64,000 bases of DNA from an uncultured Paracoccaceae bacterium (lineage in GTDB: Bacteria; Pseudomonadota; Alphaproteobacteria; Rhodobacterales; Rhodobacteraceae), in contig CANMTR010000012.1 in the NCBI GenBank assembly GCA_947500825.1, positions 1 through 64,000 on the forward strand, given 5' to 3'. The position numbers and the translations under genes were made by a program. This document shows positions 27,948 to 38,707 of the stretch, one piece after another. Numbering within the stretch: position 1 is the stretch's first letter; each line of letters begins with the position of its first letter. The notes below the pieces were generated by a model, which ran no database searches, was not told the origin of the DNA, and worked only from the letters and a program-made list of their open reading frames with translations.

Positions 27948-29438
27948 TCAGGATTCGATGCGGGCGTTCTCCTGCCACGGCTTCACGATGTTGCCGAATC
28001 GGGTGAAGCGGCCCTCGAAGGACAGTTCCACCGTGCCGATGGGCCCGTGCCGCTGCTTGCCGATGACGATCTCGGCGCGGCCGTGCAGCCGCGCCATCTC
28101 GTCCTGCCAGGAGGCCATCTTGTCCAGTTCGTGGTCGCCGGGCTTCTCGCGCTCCTTGTAGTATTCCTCGCGGAACACGAACATCACCACATCGGCATCC
28201 TGCTCGATGGAGCCCGATTCCCGCAGATCGGAGAGCTGCGGGCGCTTGTCCTCGCGCGATTCCACCTGCCGGGAGAGCTGGGAGAGCGCCACGACGGGGA
28301 TGTCGAGCTCCTTGGCGATGGCCTTCAGGCCTTGGGTGATCTCGGAGACCTCGTTCACCCGGCTGTCCTTGGCCGAGGCCGGGCGCACGAGCTGCAGGTA
28401 GTCCACGAAGAGCGCGTCCAGGCCGTGCTCGCGCTTCAGCCTGCGCGCACGGGCGGCGAGCTGGCTGATGGGCAGGGCGGGCGTGTCGTCGATATAGAGC
28501 GGGCAGGCCTCCAGCGCCTTCGCAGCCTCGACGAAGCGGCGGAACTCGCCCTCGCTCATGTCGCCGCGCCGGATCTGCTCGGAGGGAACCTCCGAAGACT
28601 CCGACAGGATGCGGGCGGCAAGCTGCTCGGCCGACATCTCCAGGGAGTAGAAGCCGACGACCCCGCCATCCACGGCGCCGGTGCTCCCGTCGGGCTTCTG
28701 CCCCTTGCGGTAGGCCTTGGCGATGTTGAACGCGATGTTGGTCGCGAGCGAGGTCTTGCCCATGGAGGGCCGCCCGGCGAGGATCAGCAGGTCGGACTTG
28801 TGCAGCCCGCCCAGCTTCTTGTCGAGATCGACGAGGCCGGTGGAGATACCCGCGAGCCCCCCCTCGCGCTGGTAGGCGGCGTTGGCCACGTTCACCGCGT
28901 CGGTCACCGCGCGCAGGAAGGACTGGAAGCCCTGTGCCGCCTGGCCCGACTCGCCCAGCTTGTAGAGCGCCTGCTCCGCCTCGACGATCTGCTCCTTGGG
29001 CTCCGAGGCCACGTCCACCTTCGCCGCCTTGGTCGAGATATCCTTGCCCAGCTCGATCAGCTTGCGGCGGATCGCCAGGTCATAGAGCATCTGAGCGTAG
29101 TCGCGCGCGGCATAGGCGCTGATCGCGGCGCCGGCGAGCTTGACCAGGTAGGCCGGGCCGCCGAGGTCGGCGAGGCCGGGCTCGTCGGCCAGGAACGACT
29201 TCAGCGTCACCGGAGAGGCGAGCTGGTTGCGTGCGATCCGCGCCGCGGCAACCTCGTAGATCCGGGCATGGACGGGGTCGTGGAAATGGCTTTCGTCGAT
29301 CACCGAGGCCACGCGGTCGTAGACGTCGTTGTTGGTCAGGATCGCGCCCAGAAGCTGCTGCTCGGCTTCGGTCGAATGGGGGAGCTGCTCCTCGGCCGTG
29401 TCCCCGCCCTCGGGCGCGAACGTGGTCAGCTTGTTCAT
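27948..29438 (-). CDS. dnaB: Replicative DNA helicase DnaB
   Basis: [27 protein letters not shown], Walker [66 protein letters not shown]. Confidence 0.97.
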   Translation of the reverse strand: MNKLTTFAPEGGDTAEEQLPHSTEAEQQLLGAILTNNDVYDRVASVIDESHFHDPVHARIYEVAAARIARNQLASPVTLKSFLADEPGLADLGGPAYLVKLAGAAISAYAARDYAQMLYDLAIRRKLIELGKDISTKAAKVDVASEPKEQIVEAEQALYKLGESGQAAQGFQSFLRAVTDAVNVANAAYQREGGLAGISTGLVDLDKKLGGLHKSDLLILAGRPSMGKTSLATNIAFNIAKAYRKGQKPDGSTGAVDGGVVGFYSLEMSAEQLAARILSESSEVPSEQIRRGDMSEGEFRRFVEAAKALEACPLYIDDTPALPISQLAARARRLKREHGLDALFVDYLQLVRPASAKDSRVNEVSEITQGLKAIAKELDIPVVALSQLSRQVESREDKRPQLSDLRESGSIEQDADVVMFVFREEYYKEREKPGDHELDKMASWQDEMARLHGRAEIVIGKQRHGPIGTVELSFEGRFTRFGNIVKPWQENARIES

Positions 29439-29625
29439 GGTTCTGTTCCCTGCTCTCGCCCCAGTTCGGCGCCGGTGTCGCCCGGCTTAGTCCCCGCGCC
29501 CCGGCCCGATCAAGGCGGGATAAGTCGCGGGATCCCTTTTCGCCGATGACAACATCTGGGCGCGACGCTGTCAAAGCTTGGCTGATCTGGGGTCCGCTTG
29601 CGGTCGGTTCCATCACGGGCAGGGT

Positions 29626-29657
29626 CCATCCACAGATATCCGTGGATATGTGGATAA
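29626..29657. promoter_or_regulatory. Cluster of DnaA-box-like 9-mers upstream of dnaB
   Basis: Perfect TGTGGATAA (rc TTATCCACA) at 29649-29657 plus 7/9 matches CCATCCACA (29626-29634) and CGTGGATAT (29641-29649). Confidence 0.5.
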
Positions 29658-29679
29658 CTCCACCCGCTCACATCGGGCG

Positions 29680-30360
29680 TCAGGAGGGCGCGCGCGCGGC
29701 CTGCCAGCCCCTCGGATCGGTTAGGAACGCCTCTACCCCGGCCAGCGTCTCGGGGTCGAACGCGTCCCGTTCCCGCGCGGCCGCCAGAACGTCCCACCAG
29801 GTGCAGAGGTGGTGCAGGCGCACGCCGTGATCGCCCAGCGTGCTGGCCGTCTCGGGAAAGATGCCGTAGGAGAAGATCACGGCCGTGTGCGCGCAGGTCG
29901 CGCCCGTATCCCGGATCGCGTCCACGAACGAGAGCTTGGAGCCACCGTCGGTGGTCAGGTCCTCGACAAGAAGCACCCGGTCGCCCTCTTTCATCACCCC
30001 CTCGATGCGGGCGTTGCGCCCGTATCCTTTCGGCTTCTTGCGCACATAGGTCATGGGCAGGGAGAGCCGCTCGGCCACCAGCGCGGCGAAGGGGATGCCT
30101 GCGGTCTCGCCGCCCGCGATGCCGTCGAACGCCTCGAACCCCGCGTCCCGCATGACCGTGACGCAGAGGAAATCCATCAGCGTCGCGCGGATACGCGGGA
30201 ACGAGATCAACCGGCGGCAGTCGATATAGGTCGGCGACGGCAGGCCGGAGGCGAGCGTGTAGGGGGTCTCGGCGTCGAAATGGACGGCGCCGATCTCCAG
30301 CAGCATGCCCGCCGACAGGCGGGCGATCTCGTCGCGCCCGGGAAACCCCGTCGGGATCAC
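29680..30360 (-). CDS. pyrE: Orotate phosphoribosyltransferase
   Basis: GTG start ([28 protein letters not shown]); [39 protein letters not shown]; overlaps glpX stop. Confidence 0.94.
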   Translation of the reverse strand: MIPTGFPGRDEIARLSAGMLLEIGAVHFDAETPYTLASGLPSPTYIDCRRLISFPRIRATLMDFLCVTVMRDAGFEAFDGIAGGETAGIPFAALVAERLSLPMTYVRKKPKGYGRNARIEGVMKEGDRVLLVEDLTTDGGSKLSFVDAIRDTGATCAHTAVIFSYGIFPETASTLGDHGVRLHHLCTWWDVLAAARERDAFDPETLAGVEAFLTDPRGWQAARAPS

Positions 30361-31343
30361 GACGACTGCCCGGTGGGCGAGCGCGAGACGGGGTTGCGGT
30401 AGGTCATACGCCGGACGGACCCGGTCTTCGAGCGCATCAGGATTGTCTCGGTCGTGAAATAGCCCGGCTCGCGCTTGATCCCGGCCACGACGGAGCCGTC
30501 GGTGACGCCCGTGGCGGCGAAGATCACGTCGTCTGTCACCAGGTCGTCGCGGGTATAGACCCGGTCGAAATTGGTCACGCCGGCCTTCCGCGCGCGGCCC
30601 CGTTCGTCCTCGTCGCGGAACACCAGCTTGGCGTACATCTGCCCGCCCATGCACTTGAGCGCCCCGGCCGCCAGCACGCCCTCGGGCGCGCCGCCCGAGC
30701 CCATGTACATGTCGATCCCCGTGCGCGCCGTCTCGGCGCAGTGGATGATGCCGGCCACGTCGCCGTCGGTGATCAGCCGCACCGCCGCGTCGGTGGAGCG
30801 GATGCTTTCGATCATGTCCTCGTGACGCGGCCGGTCCAGCACGCAGACGGTGATGTCGTGGGTAGAGACACCCTTGGCCGAGGCCAGGGCCGAGACGCGC
30901 TCCGAGGGGCTCATGTCCATCGTCACGACACCGGGGCGGAAGCCGGGGCCCACGGCGAGCTTCTCCATGTAGACGTCCGGCGCGTGCAGCATCGAGCCGC
31001 GCGGCCCCATGGTGATCACGGTCAGGGCGTTGGGCATGTCCTTGGCCGTCAGCGTCGTGCCCTCCAGCGGGTCGAGCGCGATGTCCACCTCCGGGCCCTG
31101 TCCGGTGCCGACCTCTTCGCCGATATAGAGCATCGGCGCCTCGTCGCGCTCGCCCTCGCCGATGACCACCGTGCCCTGGATCTCCAGGCGGTTGAGCTGT
31201 TCGCGCATGGCGTTGACGGCGGCCTGGTCGGCGGCCTTCTCGTCGCCCCGGCCGATCCACTGGGCCGAAGCCAGGGCGGCGGCCTCCGACACCCGGGCGA
31301 GGCCCAGGGACAGCATCCGGTCGTTGAAGTCCTGCGTCGGCAT
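30357..31343 (-). CDS. glpX: Class II fructose-bisphosphatase
   Basis: [60 protein letters not shown]. Confidence 0.96.
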   Translation of the reverse strand: MPTQDFNDRMLSLGLARVSEAAALASAQWIGRGDEKAADQAAVNAMREQLNRLEIQGTVVIGEGERDEAPMLYIGEEVGTGQGPEVDIALDPLEGTTLTAKDMPNALTVITMGPRGSMLHAPDVYMEKLAVGPGFRPGVVTMDMSPSERVSALASAKGVSTHDITVCVLDRPRHEDMIESIRSTDAAVRLITDGDVAGIIHCAETARTGIDMYMGSGGAPEGVLAAGALKCMGGQMYAKLVFRDEDERGRARKAGVTNFDRVYTRDDLVTDDVIFAATGVTDGSVVAGIKREPGYFTTETILMRSKTGSVRRMTYRNPVSRSPTGQSS

Positions 31344-31424
31344 CTGAAGGCCTTTCCTCGGCTTTGGTCGGCGCCTGTCTAGCCCGCGGGCCGTGGAGCG
31401 CACAAGGTGGTTACCCGCGCGCGA

Positions 31425-32717
31425 TCAGCTCGGGATCTCCTCGATGCGCAGCGCGACCGGGTCACCGACCAGGACGCCCGTCCGTTGCATCGCCGAGATC
31501 GCCCGATCGAGGTCGACACGGGCGGTGCGGTGGGTGACGATCAGCACCCGCGCCGTGGTCTCCACGTGGTCGTACTGGCGCATCCGGTCGATGGAGATGC
31601 CGGATTCGCCCAGCGCGGCGGCGATCTTTGCCAGCGCGCCGGGGCGGTCTTCGAGGTCCATGCGCACGTAGTAGGGCGCGGGCGACCCTCCCTGGGCGCG
31701 GGCGACGGCGCGCAGCGACGCGGCCGGCTGGCCGAAGGTCGACAGCCGCGTGCCCCGCGCGATCTCCATGATGTCGGACAGCACCGCGCTGGCGGTGGGT
31801 CCTTCGCCGGCGCCGGCCCCGCGCATCACGATCTGGCCCACCGCGTCCCCTTCCAGGACGACCATGTTGGTGGCCCCGTCGAGCTGGCCCAGGGGCGATG
31901 TCGCCGGGACGAGGCAGGGCGACATCCGCGCCTCCAGCCCGTCCTCGTTCATCTGCGCCACGCCCAGGAGCTTTACCTTGAACCCCATGTCGGCGGCATG
32001 GCGGATGTCGGCCACGGAGACCCGCTCGATCCCCTCGAGCAGGACCCCGTCGAAATCGACCCGGGTGCCGTAGGCGATGGAGGCCAGCAGCGCGAGCTTG
32101 TGGCCCGCGTCGATCCCGCCCACGTCGAGCTGCGGGTCGGCCTCCAGGTATCCCAGCGCCTTCGCCTCGGCGAACACGGTGTCGTAGGGCAGGCCCGCAT
32201 CCTCCATCCGGGTCAGGATGTAGTTACAGGTGCCGTTCATCACCCCCATCACCCGCTCGATCCGGTTGCCCGCGAGCCCCTCGGTGAGGGCCTTCACGCA
32301 AGGGATGCCGCCCGCCACGGCGGCCTCGAACCGCAAGGCCAGGTCCTTGCGTTCCGCCGCCTCGGCCAGCTCCTGGCCGTACAGGGCCAGCATGGCCTTG
32401 TTGGCGGTGACCACGTCCTTGCCCCGGGCGATCGCGGCCTCGACCGTGTCCTTCGCCGGGCCGGCCTCGCCGCCGACGAGTTCCACCACCACGTCCACGT
32501 CGTCGCGCGCGGCCAGCGCCACCGGGTCCGCTTCCCAGGCATAGCCCGAAAGATCCACGCCGCGGTCGCGGCTGCGGTCGCGGGCAGAGACGGCGGTGAT
32601 CTCCACGGGCCGTCCGGCGCGTGCGGCAAGAAGGTCGGCGCGGGCCTGCACGATCCGGACCACGCCCGTTCCGACGGTGCCGAGCCCGGCGATGCCGAGG
32701 CGGAGGGGGGTGGTCAT
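31425..32717 (-). CDS. hom: Homoserine dehydrogenase
   Basis: LGIAGLGTVGTGVVRIVQ, VTANKAMLALYG, GVMNGTCNYILTRM, C-terminal ACT domain. Confidence 0.96.
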   Translation of the reverse strand: MTTPLRLGIAGLGTVGTGVVRIVQARADLLAARAGRPVEITAVSARDRSRDRGVDLSGYAWEADPVALAARDDVDVVVELVGGEAGPAKDTVEAAIARGKDVVTANKAMLALYGQELAEAAERKDLALRFEAAVAGGIPCVKALTEGLAGNRIERVMGVMNGTCNYILTRMEDAGLPYDTVFAEAKALGYLEADPQLDVGGIDAGHKLALLASIAYGTRVDFDGVLLEGIERVSVADIRHAADMGFKVKLLGVAQMNEDGLEARMSPCLVPATSPLGQLDGATNMVVLEGDAVGQIVMRGAGAGEGPTASAVLSDIMEIARGTRLSTFGQPAASLRAVARAQGGSPAPYYVRMDLEDRPGALAKIAAALGESGISIDRMRQYDHVETTARVLIVTHRTARVDLDRAISAMQRTGVLVGDPVALRIEEIPS

Positions 32718-32787
32718 GGGCGGACTCCTTCGTCGCGTGGGCGGATCGAGCGCCGCATAGCCGCTTTTCGGCCGGGATCAAAGGGCG

Positions 32788-33087
32788 CTAGCGCATCCCT
32801 CGGGCCCGCTCGCGCAGGCGCGCGGCGCGCTCTTCGGCCGTCGTATCGCGCTCCGGCGCCTCGATCGCCTCGGCGCGGTCCCGCAGGCCGGTGGTACGGG
32901 ATTCGAGGTCCGCCGCGATGTCCGGATCGACATCGGGCATCGACGCGACCCTTTCGGTGATGTCACCGGAGGGAACGAGGACGAGGTAATCGCCCCGCGC
33001 CGTCCGCGAGTCCTGGGCAACGTCGAGCTGCGGCAAGCCGCACCCGGCGAGCACGGGCAGGAGACAGAGAAGGAACGTGGCGCGCAT
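32788..33087 (-). CDS. Small lipoprotein, unknown function
   Basis: MRATFLLCLLPVLAGCGLPQ lipobox; Arg/Glu-rich C-terminus. Confidence 0.65.
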   Translation of the reverse strand: MRATFLLCLLPVLAGCGLPQLDVAQDSRTARGDYLVLVPSGDITERVASMPDVDPDIAADLESRTTGLRDRAEAIEAPERDTTAEERAARLRERARGMR

Positions 33088-33200
33088 GGACCCGACTGAA
33101 GGTGATGACAGCGTTAGCCTAGGGCCCGGGCCGCAAGCGGTCCACCGCAAAACACGATCTCAAAGAAATGCTTGGCCTCCAATAAGTTGTGATGCGATAT

Positions 33201-33833
33201 TCACACCTCGCTCGAAGCCAACCCGGGCGCCCGCATCAAAATCGACAGGCGCTCGACCGGGTCCGCGGCAGACCAGATCTCGTCGCCGAAGGACAGGAAA
33301 TCCGCGATCGGCCACAGGCGTTCCACCCGATCCTTGTCGAGGCCGCCTTCGGCCACCACGGGAACCTCGACCACCTCGGACCACCAGGCGAACAACTCGT
33401 CCCCGGCCAGCTCCTCGCCCAGGTCAGGCCCGCCCGCGGGGCCGAAGGCGACGTAGTCCGCCCCCATCTCGCCGGCGGTCATCCCGGCATGGCGCGAGGT
33501 GCCGCAGAAGACGCCGACGATGGCGTCCGCGCCCAGGTCCGCCCGCGCGGCCTTCACCCGCCGCGCCCCGTCCGACAAGTGCACTCCGTCGAGGCCGGCG
33601 CGTTCGGCGAGCTTCCAGTGATCGGCGATCACCAGCGCCACGTCGCGCGGCTCGGTCACGGCGCGCAGGGCGTCGGCGGCGCGGATCAGGGCGTCCTCGT
33701 CGCGGGTCGCCAGTTCGAGGCGCAGGCACGCCACCGCGTGGGCGTCGAGAAGCCGGGCGAGGGTGTCGGGAAACGTGTCGGCCTCGAACTGCGGAGGCGT
33801 CACGAGATAGATCTGCGGCGTCTCGTCTGTCAT
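33201..33833 (-). CDS. Thiamine phosphate synthase (ThiE)-like protein
   Basis: IYLVTPPQFEADTF, VALVIADHWKLAERAGLDGVHLSDGARRVKAARADLGADAIVGVFCGTSRHAGMTAGEMGADYVAFGP. Confidence 0.82.
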   Translation of the reverse strand: MTDETPQIYLVTPPQFEADTFPDTLARLLDAHAVACLRLELATRDEDALIRAADALRAVTEPRDVALVIADHWKLAERAGLDGVHLSDGARRVKAARADLGADAIVGVFCGTSRHAGMTAGEMGADYVAFGPAGGPDLGEELAGDELFAWWSEVVEVPVVAEGGLDKDRVERLWPIADFLSFGDEIWSAADPVERLSILMRAPGLASSEV

Positions 33834-33929
33834 GCAATGCTCCTCTGGCGGGCCCGGACGCGACATAGCGAAGGCGCGCGGGCTTGACCATGCTTGCCGG
33901 CGTCCGCCGGCGGGGATAGGGCGCGAGCC

Positions 33930-34649
33930 ATGCATGACACACCCTCCATGATCCTGGTCCGTCCCCAGATGGGCGAGAACATCGGCGCCGCCGCCCGCGC
34001 GATGGCCAATTTCGGCCTGCGCGACATGGCGCTGGTCTCGCCGCGTGACGGCTGGCCCAACCCCAGGGCCACCGCGATGGCGTCCGGCGCGACGCCGGTG
34101 CTCGACCGGGCGCGCGTTTCCGACACGGTCGCCGCGGCGGCGGCGGCTTGCGATTTCGTCTTCGCCACCACGGCGCGTCCCCGCGACATGGTCAAACCGG
34201 TCTACGATCCCGAGGCCGCGATGGCCGAGGCGCGGGCGATGATCGGGCAGGGGCGGCGCGTGGGCATCCTCTTCGGCCCCGAGCGCGCCGGGCTCGAGAA
34301 CGACGACGTGGCGCAGGCCAACGCGGTGGTCACGGTGCCGGTCAGTCCCGACTTCCCGTCGCTGAACCTGGCGCAATGCGTCCTCTTGATGGGGTACGAG
34401 TGGCGGCGGGGCGCCGTCGACCGCACGCTGCCGCCCGCACCCCAGGTCGCCCCCTCCGGCGAGGTCGACCGCCTGGCCACCCACTGGGAGGAACGGCTGG
34501 AGGCGTCCGGCTTCTTCTTTCCGCCCGAGAAGGCCCCGCACATGAAGCGCAGCTTCCGCAACTTCTGGAGCCGGATGCCGATGACGCGCGCCGACGTGCA
34601 GCTTCTGCACGGCGCGTTGCGGCAACTGGTCCGGGGGCGGGGCGGCTGA
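33930..34649 (+). CDS. trmJ: RNA methyltransferase, TrmJ/TrmH (SPOUT) family
   Basis: MILVRPQMGENIGAAARAMANFGLRDMALVSPR, GILFGPERAGLENDDV, VPVSPDFPSLNLAQCVLLMGYEW. Confidence 0.92.
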   Translation: MHDTPSMILVRPQMGENIGAAARAMANFGLRDMALVSPRDGWPNPRATAMASGATPVLDRARVSDTVAAAAAACDFVFATTARPRDMVKPVYDPEAAMAEARAMIGQGRRVGILFGPERAGLENDDVAQANAVVTVPVSPDFPSLNLAQCVLLMGYEWRRGAVDRTLPPAPQVAPSGEVDRLATHWEERLEASGFFFPPEKAPHMKRSFRNFWSRMPMTRADVQLLHGALRQLVRGRGG

Positions 34650-34710
34650 CTTGCGGGTCCGCGCCGCGCGGACTAGCGTCGCGCCGCGATCCCCAAGGTC
34701 CCGGAGGCAG

Positions 34711-35859
34711 ATGATGGCGGCCAAGCGCGCGATATTCCAGGAGGTCGAGGACACGTCGCGCCCGCGCGAGGCGCCGAAGGGCGGCATGATCGATGCCCGC
34801 CCCCGAGGCGCCCGCCGGGCGGTCCGGCTGTGGCTGGGTTTCCTTTTCGGGCTCGTCGTGGCGATGATCGCGCTCGGCGGCCTGACGCGCCTCACCGACA
34901 GCGGCCTGTCGATCACCGAATGGCGCCCCGTCACCGGCGCGCTCCCCCCCATGGATGCCGCGTCCTGGGAGGCGGAGTTCGAGCGGTATCGCCAGATCCC
35001 CGAATTCGAGCTGCAGAACAGCCAGATGAGCCTTGCGGAGTTCAAGTCGATCTACTGGTGGGAATGGGGTCATCGGCAGCTTGGCCGGGTGATCGGCCTC
35101 GTCTGGGCGATCGGCTTCCTGGGCTTTCTCGTCACGCGCAAGGTCCCGCCGGGATGGACCGGGCGGCTCTTCGGCATCGGCGTCCTGGGCGGCCTGCAGG
35201 GCGCCATAGGGTGGTGGATGGTGTCGTCGGGGCTCACGGACGACATGGTCGACGTGGCCTCCTACCGGCTGGCGACCCATCTCGGCCTCGCCTTCGTCAT
35301 CCTCGGACTGATCGCCTGGTTCATGCTGTCCCTGTCGCGGCCCGAGGCGGCGCTGATGCAGGCGCGCCGGGGCCGCGAGCCGCGCCTGGCGGCATGGTCC
35401 ACGGCTCTCCTTGGTGTGGCCTTCGTGCAGATCCTGCTCGGCGCGCTGGTGGCCGGCATCGACGCCGGGCGCAACTACACCGACTGGCCGCTGATGGCGG
35501 GGGGCTTCCTGCCGCCGGACCCGCTCCAGATCGAGCCCCTGTGGCGCAACTTCTTCGAGAACGACGGGACCGTGCAGTTCATGCACCGGATGGCGGGCTA
35601 CGCGCTGGCCGCCCTGGCCGTGGTCGTGTTCGTCAAGGCGCGGCGCTCGTCCTACCGCAAGACGCGGGCAGCCTACCACGCGATCATCGCCATGGTCGCG
35701 CTGCAGGTCCTTCTGGGGATCGTGACGGTGATGTACTCGGCCCCCTGGCAGCTCGCCATCCTGCACCAGCTCGGCGCCGTCGCCCTTTGGGTGCTGATCC
35801 TGCGCGGGCGGCACCAGAACGCCTATCCCAAGATCCAGTCCGTGAGGGAGGGCGCATGA
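34711..35859 (+). CDS. ctaA: Heme A synthase (COX15/CtaA family)
   Basis: GGLTRLTDSGLSITEWRPVTGALPPM, EWGHRQLGRVIGLVW, GALVAGIDAGRNYTDWPLM, FMHRMAGYALA. Confidence 0.95.
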   Translation: MMAAKRAIFQEVEDTSRPREAPKGGMIDARPRGARRAVRLWLGFLFGLVVAMIALGGLTRLTDSGLSITEWRPVTGALPPMDAASWEAEFERYRQIPEFELQNSQMSLAEFKSIYWWEWGHRQLGRVIGLVWAIGFLGFLVTRKVPPGWTGRLFGIGVLGGLQGAIGWWMVSSGLTDDMVDVASYRLATHLGLAFVILGLIAWFMLSLSRPEAALMQARRGREPRLAAWSTALLGVAFVQILLGALVAGIDAGRNYTDWPLMAGGFLPPDPLQIEPLWRNFFENDGTVQFMHRMAGYALAALAVVVFVKARRSSYRKTRAAYHAIIAMVALQVLLGIVTVMYSAPWQLAILHQLGAVALWVLILRGRHQNAYPKIQSVREGA

Positions 35860-37325
35860 CCGCCTACGACGATCTGATGACGTTCCAGTCCCACACGGAG
35901 GTGCTGGGGCAGGTGGCCGGGCGCCTCTCCTGGGATCAGGAGACGGTGATGCCGCGCGGCGCGGCCGAGCAGAGATCCGAGGAGATGGCGGTGATGGAGG
36001 AGCTGCTCCATGCCCGCCGCACCGACCCCCGGATCGGCGAATGGCTGGCGGCGGCGGAGGCGCCCCACGCGGTGGGCGAGGCCAACCTGCGCCACATTCG
36101 CCGCGACTTCGCCCGCGCCACGCGGGTGCCGGGCCGGCTAGCGGCCGATCTCGCGCGCGTGACCTCCATGGCGCAGGGCCAGTGGGCCGCCGCGCGCGCG
36201 GCCGACGACTTCGCCGCCTTCGCCCCGGTCCTCCACCGCGTCGTCGAGCTCAAGCGCGAGGAGGCCGCGGCGCTGGCCGATGGCGGCGACCCCTACGACG
36301 CCCTGCTCGACGATTTCGAGCCAGGTGCGACCGCCGCGACGCTCGACGACATGTTCGGCGCGCTCAGGCCGCGCCTGACGGACCTTCGCAACCGGGTCCT
36401 GGGCGCGGAGAGGGGGCCCGCCCCCCTGTCGGGCACCTTCGACGAGGACATGCAGCTGCGTCTCTCGGCCGAGCTGGCGCTGGCTTTCGGCTACGACATG
36501 GCGCAGGGCCGGATCGACCGTGCCGTTCACCCGTTCAGCTCCGGCAGCGGCCAGGATGTGCGGATCACCACGCGCACCGATCCGGCCGACCCGTTCAACT
36601 GCCTCTACTCCACCATCCACGAGGTCGGCCACGCCACCTACGAACAGGGGATCGCGCCGCAATACCGCTTCACCCCCCTGGGCCGCGGCGTGTCGATGGG
36701 CGTGCACGAGAGCCAGAGCCGGATCTACGAGAACCAGATCGGCCGCTCGCGGGCCTTCACCTCGTGGCTCCACGGACGGATGGAACAGGCCTTCGGCCCC
36801 TCCGGCATGGACGCCGAGGCGTTTTACGCCACCGCGAACCGGCTTCACCGCGGCTACATCCGCACCGAGGCCGACGAGGTCCAGTACAACCTCCACGTCC
36901 TGTTGCGCTTCGACCTGGAGCGGGAGATGATCTCCGGACGCCTCGCCCCCGCAGACCTGGAAGAGGCATGGAACGCCCGGTTCGAGGCCGATTTCGGCTA
37001 CCGGCCGGATCGGGCGTCGCAGGGATGCCTGCAGGACGTGCACTGGTCGGTGGGGCTCTTCGGCTATTTCCCGACATACACGCTGGGCAATGTCTATGCC
37101 GGCTGCCTGCATGCGGCGCTCCGGCGCGACCTGCCGGACCTGGACGCCTCTCTGGCCGTGGGCGACCCCGCGCCCGCGACCGCCTGGCTGCGCGAGCGGG
37201 TGCAGGTCCACGGTGGGCTCCACCCCCCGCGGGACGTGATCGCGCGGGCGACCGGCGAGGCACCCTCCGAGGCGCCGCTCCTCGACTACCTCGAGACGAA
37301 GTTCGGCGCGATCTACGAGGTCTGA
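35856..37325 (+). CDS. Carboxypeptidase Taq, M32 metallopeptidase family
   Basis: STIHEVGHATYEQGI (HExxH variant HEVGH), GVHESQSRIYENQIGRS, HPFSSGSGQDVRITTR; ATGA overlap with ctaA. Confidence 0.94.
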   Translation: MTAYDDLMTFQSHTEVLGQVAGRLSWDQETVMPRGAAEQRSEEMAVMEELLHARRTDPRIGEWLAAAEAPHAVGEANLRHIRRDFARATRVPGRLAADLARVTSMAQGQWAAARAADDFAAFAPVLHRVVELKREEAAALADGGDPYDALLDDFEPGATAATLDDMFGALRPRLTDLRNRVLGAERGPAPLSGTFDEDMQLRLSAELALAFGYDMAQGRIDRAVHPFSSGSGQDVRITTRTDPADPFNCLYSTIHEVGHATYEQGIAPQYRFTPLGRGVSMGVHESQSRIYENQIGRSRAFTSWLHGRMEQAFGPSGMDAEAFYATANRLHRGYIRTEADEVQYNLHVLLRFDLEREMISGRLAPADLEEAWNARFEADFGYRPDRASQGCLQDVHWSVGLFGYFPTYTLGNVYAGCLHAALRRDLPDLDASLAVGDPAPATAWLRERVQVHGGLHPPRDVIARATGEAPSEAPLLDYLETKFGAIYEV

Positions 37326-37335
37326 TCCGCGACCG

Positions 37336-37373
37336 CCCGGCTGCGGATCAGAGGGGCCTGATCCGCAGCCGGG
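37336..37373. terminator. Perfect 16-bp inverted repeat between convergent genes (bidirectional terminator candidate)
   Basis: CCCGGCTGCGGATCAG (37336-37351) / CTGATCCGCAGCCGGG (37358-37373), 6-nt loop; lies between M32 peptidase and CorC/HlyC genes. Confidence 0.7.
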
Positions 37374-38655
37374 TGATGCGGTTGTCCACGCGCTGCATCA
37401 CCTCGAAGCGGAAGTTGTGGAACGAGAAGACCTGTCCCTGGGTAGGGATCGTCTGCGCCTCGTGGATCACGAGCCCGGCAACCGTGTTGGCTTCGTCGTC
37501 GGGAAGCTGCCACTCGGCGGCGCGGTTCAGGTCGCGGATCGTCATGCCGCCGTCCACGATCCAGTCGCCCCCGTCGGTGCGGCGATAGGGAGCCTCCGAA
37601 TCCAGGTCGAACTCGTCTGTGATCTCGCCGACGATCTCCTCGAGGATATCCTCGAGCGTGATCAATCCCTGCAGCGCGCCGTATTCGTCCACCACGAGGG
37701 CGAAATGGGTGTGCCGGCGCAGGAACTGGCGCATCTGCTCGTCGAGCGTCGTGGTCTCCGGCACGAAGTAGGGGGCCATCGCGATGTCCGCGATCTCGAA
37801 CGCCTTGAGGGTCTCGCCCTCGTTGTCGGCGGCGACCCGGCGGGAATAGATCTCGCGCAGGAGGTCCTTGGCGTGGATCACCCCGATGATGTTCTCGTGG
37901 CTTTCTCGATAGATCGGCAGGCGCGTATGCGGGCTGTCGAGGCATTGGCGCAGCAGCTCGCCCGGCGGGTCGTCGGCGTGGAGCATCTCGATCTTGGAGC
38001 GATGGAGCATGATCTCCTCCACCGTGCGCTCCGACAGGTCCAGCGCGCCCAGGATACGGTCGCGATCCTCCTTCTCGACCACGCCTTCCGAATGGCCCAG
38101 GTTCAGCGCGCCCTCGATCTCCTCGCGGACAGCCAGGATCTGGCTGTCGGGGTCGGTCTGCACGCCGACGAGGCGCAGGATCAGCCGCACCAGGACCCGC
38201 ACCGCCCCGACCACGGGCGCGAAGATCTTGACCACGATCTGGATCGGGGCCGAGACGCTGGACGCTGCCGTTTCGGCATTGGTGATGGCGTAGGTCTTGG
38301 GCAGGACCTCGGCGAAGATCAGGACCAGGAGCGTCATGACCAACGTGGCGAAGGCGACGCCCGAATCGCCCAGGAGGCGGGTGAAGAGTGCGGTGGCGAG
38401 CGACGTGGCCAGGATGTTGACCAGGTTGTTGCCAAGGAGGACCGAGCCGATCAGCCGCTCGTTGTCCTCGGTGATCTTGAGCGCGCGCGCCGCCCCCTTC
38501 GATCCCTTGTCGGCCAGGCTGCGCAGCTTGCCTCGCGAAGCAGCCGTCAGCGCCGTTTCGGAGCCGGAGAAGAAGGCCGAGCAGACCAGCAGAAGAACGA
38601 TGGCGCCGGAGGTTACGAAAAAGGCGGCGTCGAGCACGGGAGCGTCCGGGTCCAT
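37348..38655 (-). CDS. Hemolysin-family/CorC-like CNNM + CBS domain transporter-associated protein
   Basis: FFSGSETALTAASRGKLRSLADKGSKGA, CBS domain RLPIYRESHENIIGVIHAKDLL, FALVVDEYGALQGLITLEDILEEIVGEI. Confidence 0.93.
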   Translation of the reverse strand: MDPDAPVLDAAFFVTSGAIVLLLVCSAFFSGSETALTAASRGKLRSLADKGSKGAARALKITEDNERLIGSVLLGNNLVNILATSLATALFTRLLGDSGVAFATLVMTLLVLIFAEVLPKTYAITNAETAASSVSAPIQIVVKIFAPVVGAVRVLVRLILRLVGVQTDPDSQILAVREEIEGALNLGHSEGVVEKEDRDRILGALDLSERTVEEIMLHRSKIEMLHADDPPGELLRQCLDSPHTRLPIYRESHENIIGVIHAKDLLREIYSRRVAADNEGETLKAFEIADIAMAPYFVPETTTLDEQMRQFLRRHTHFALVVDEYGALQGLITLEDILEEIVGEITDEFDLDSEAPYRRTDGGDWIVDGGMTIRDLNRAAEWQLPDDEANTVAGLVIHEAQTIPTQGQVFSFHNFRFEVMQRVDNRITRLRIRPL

Positions 38656-38707
38656 GGGGCGGGAAAGATCGCGCCCGTTATGGGGCGCTCGGGGTCGGGT
38701 GGCAAGA

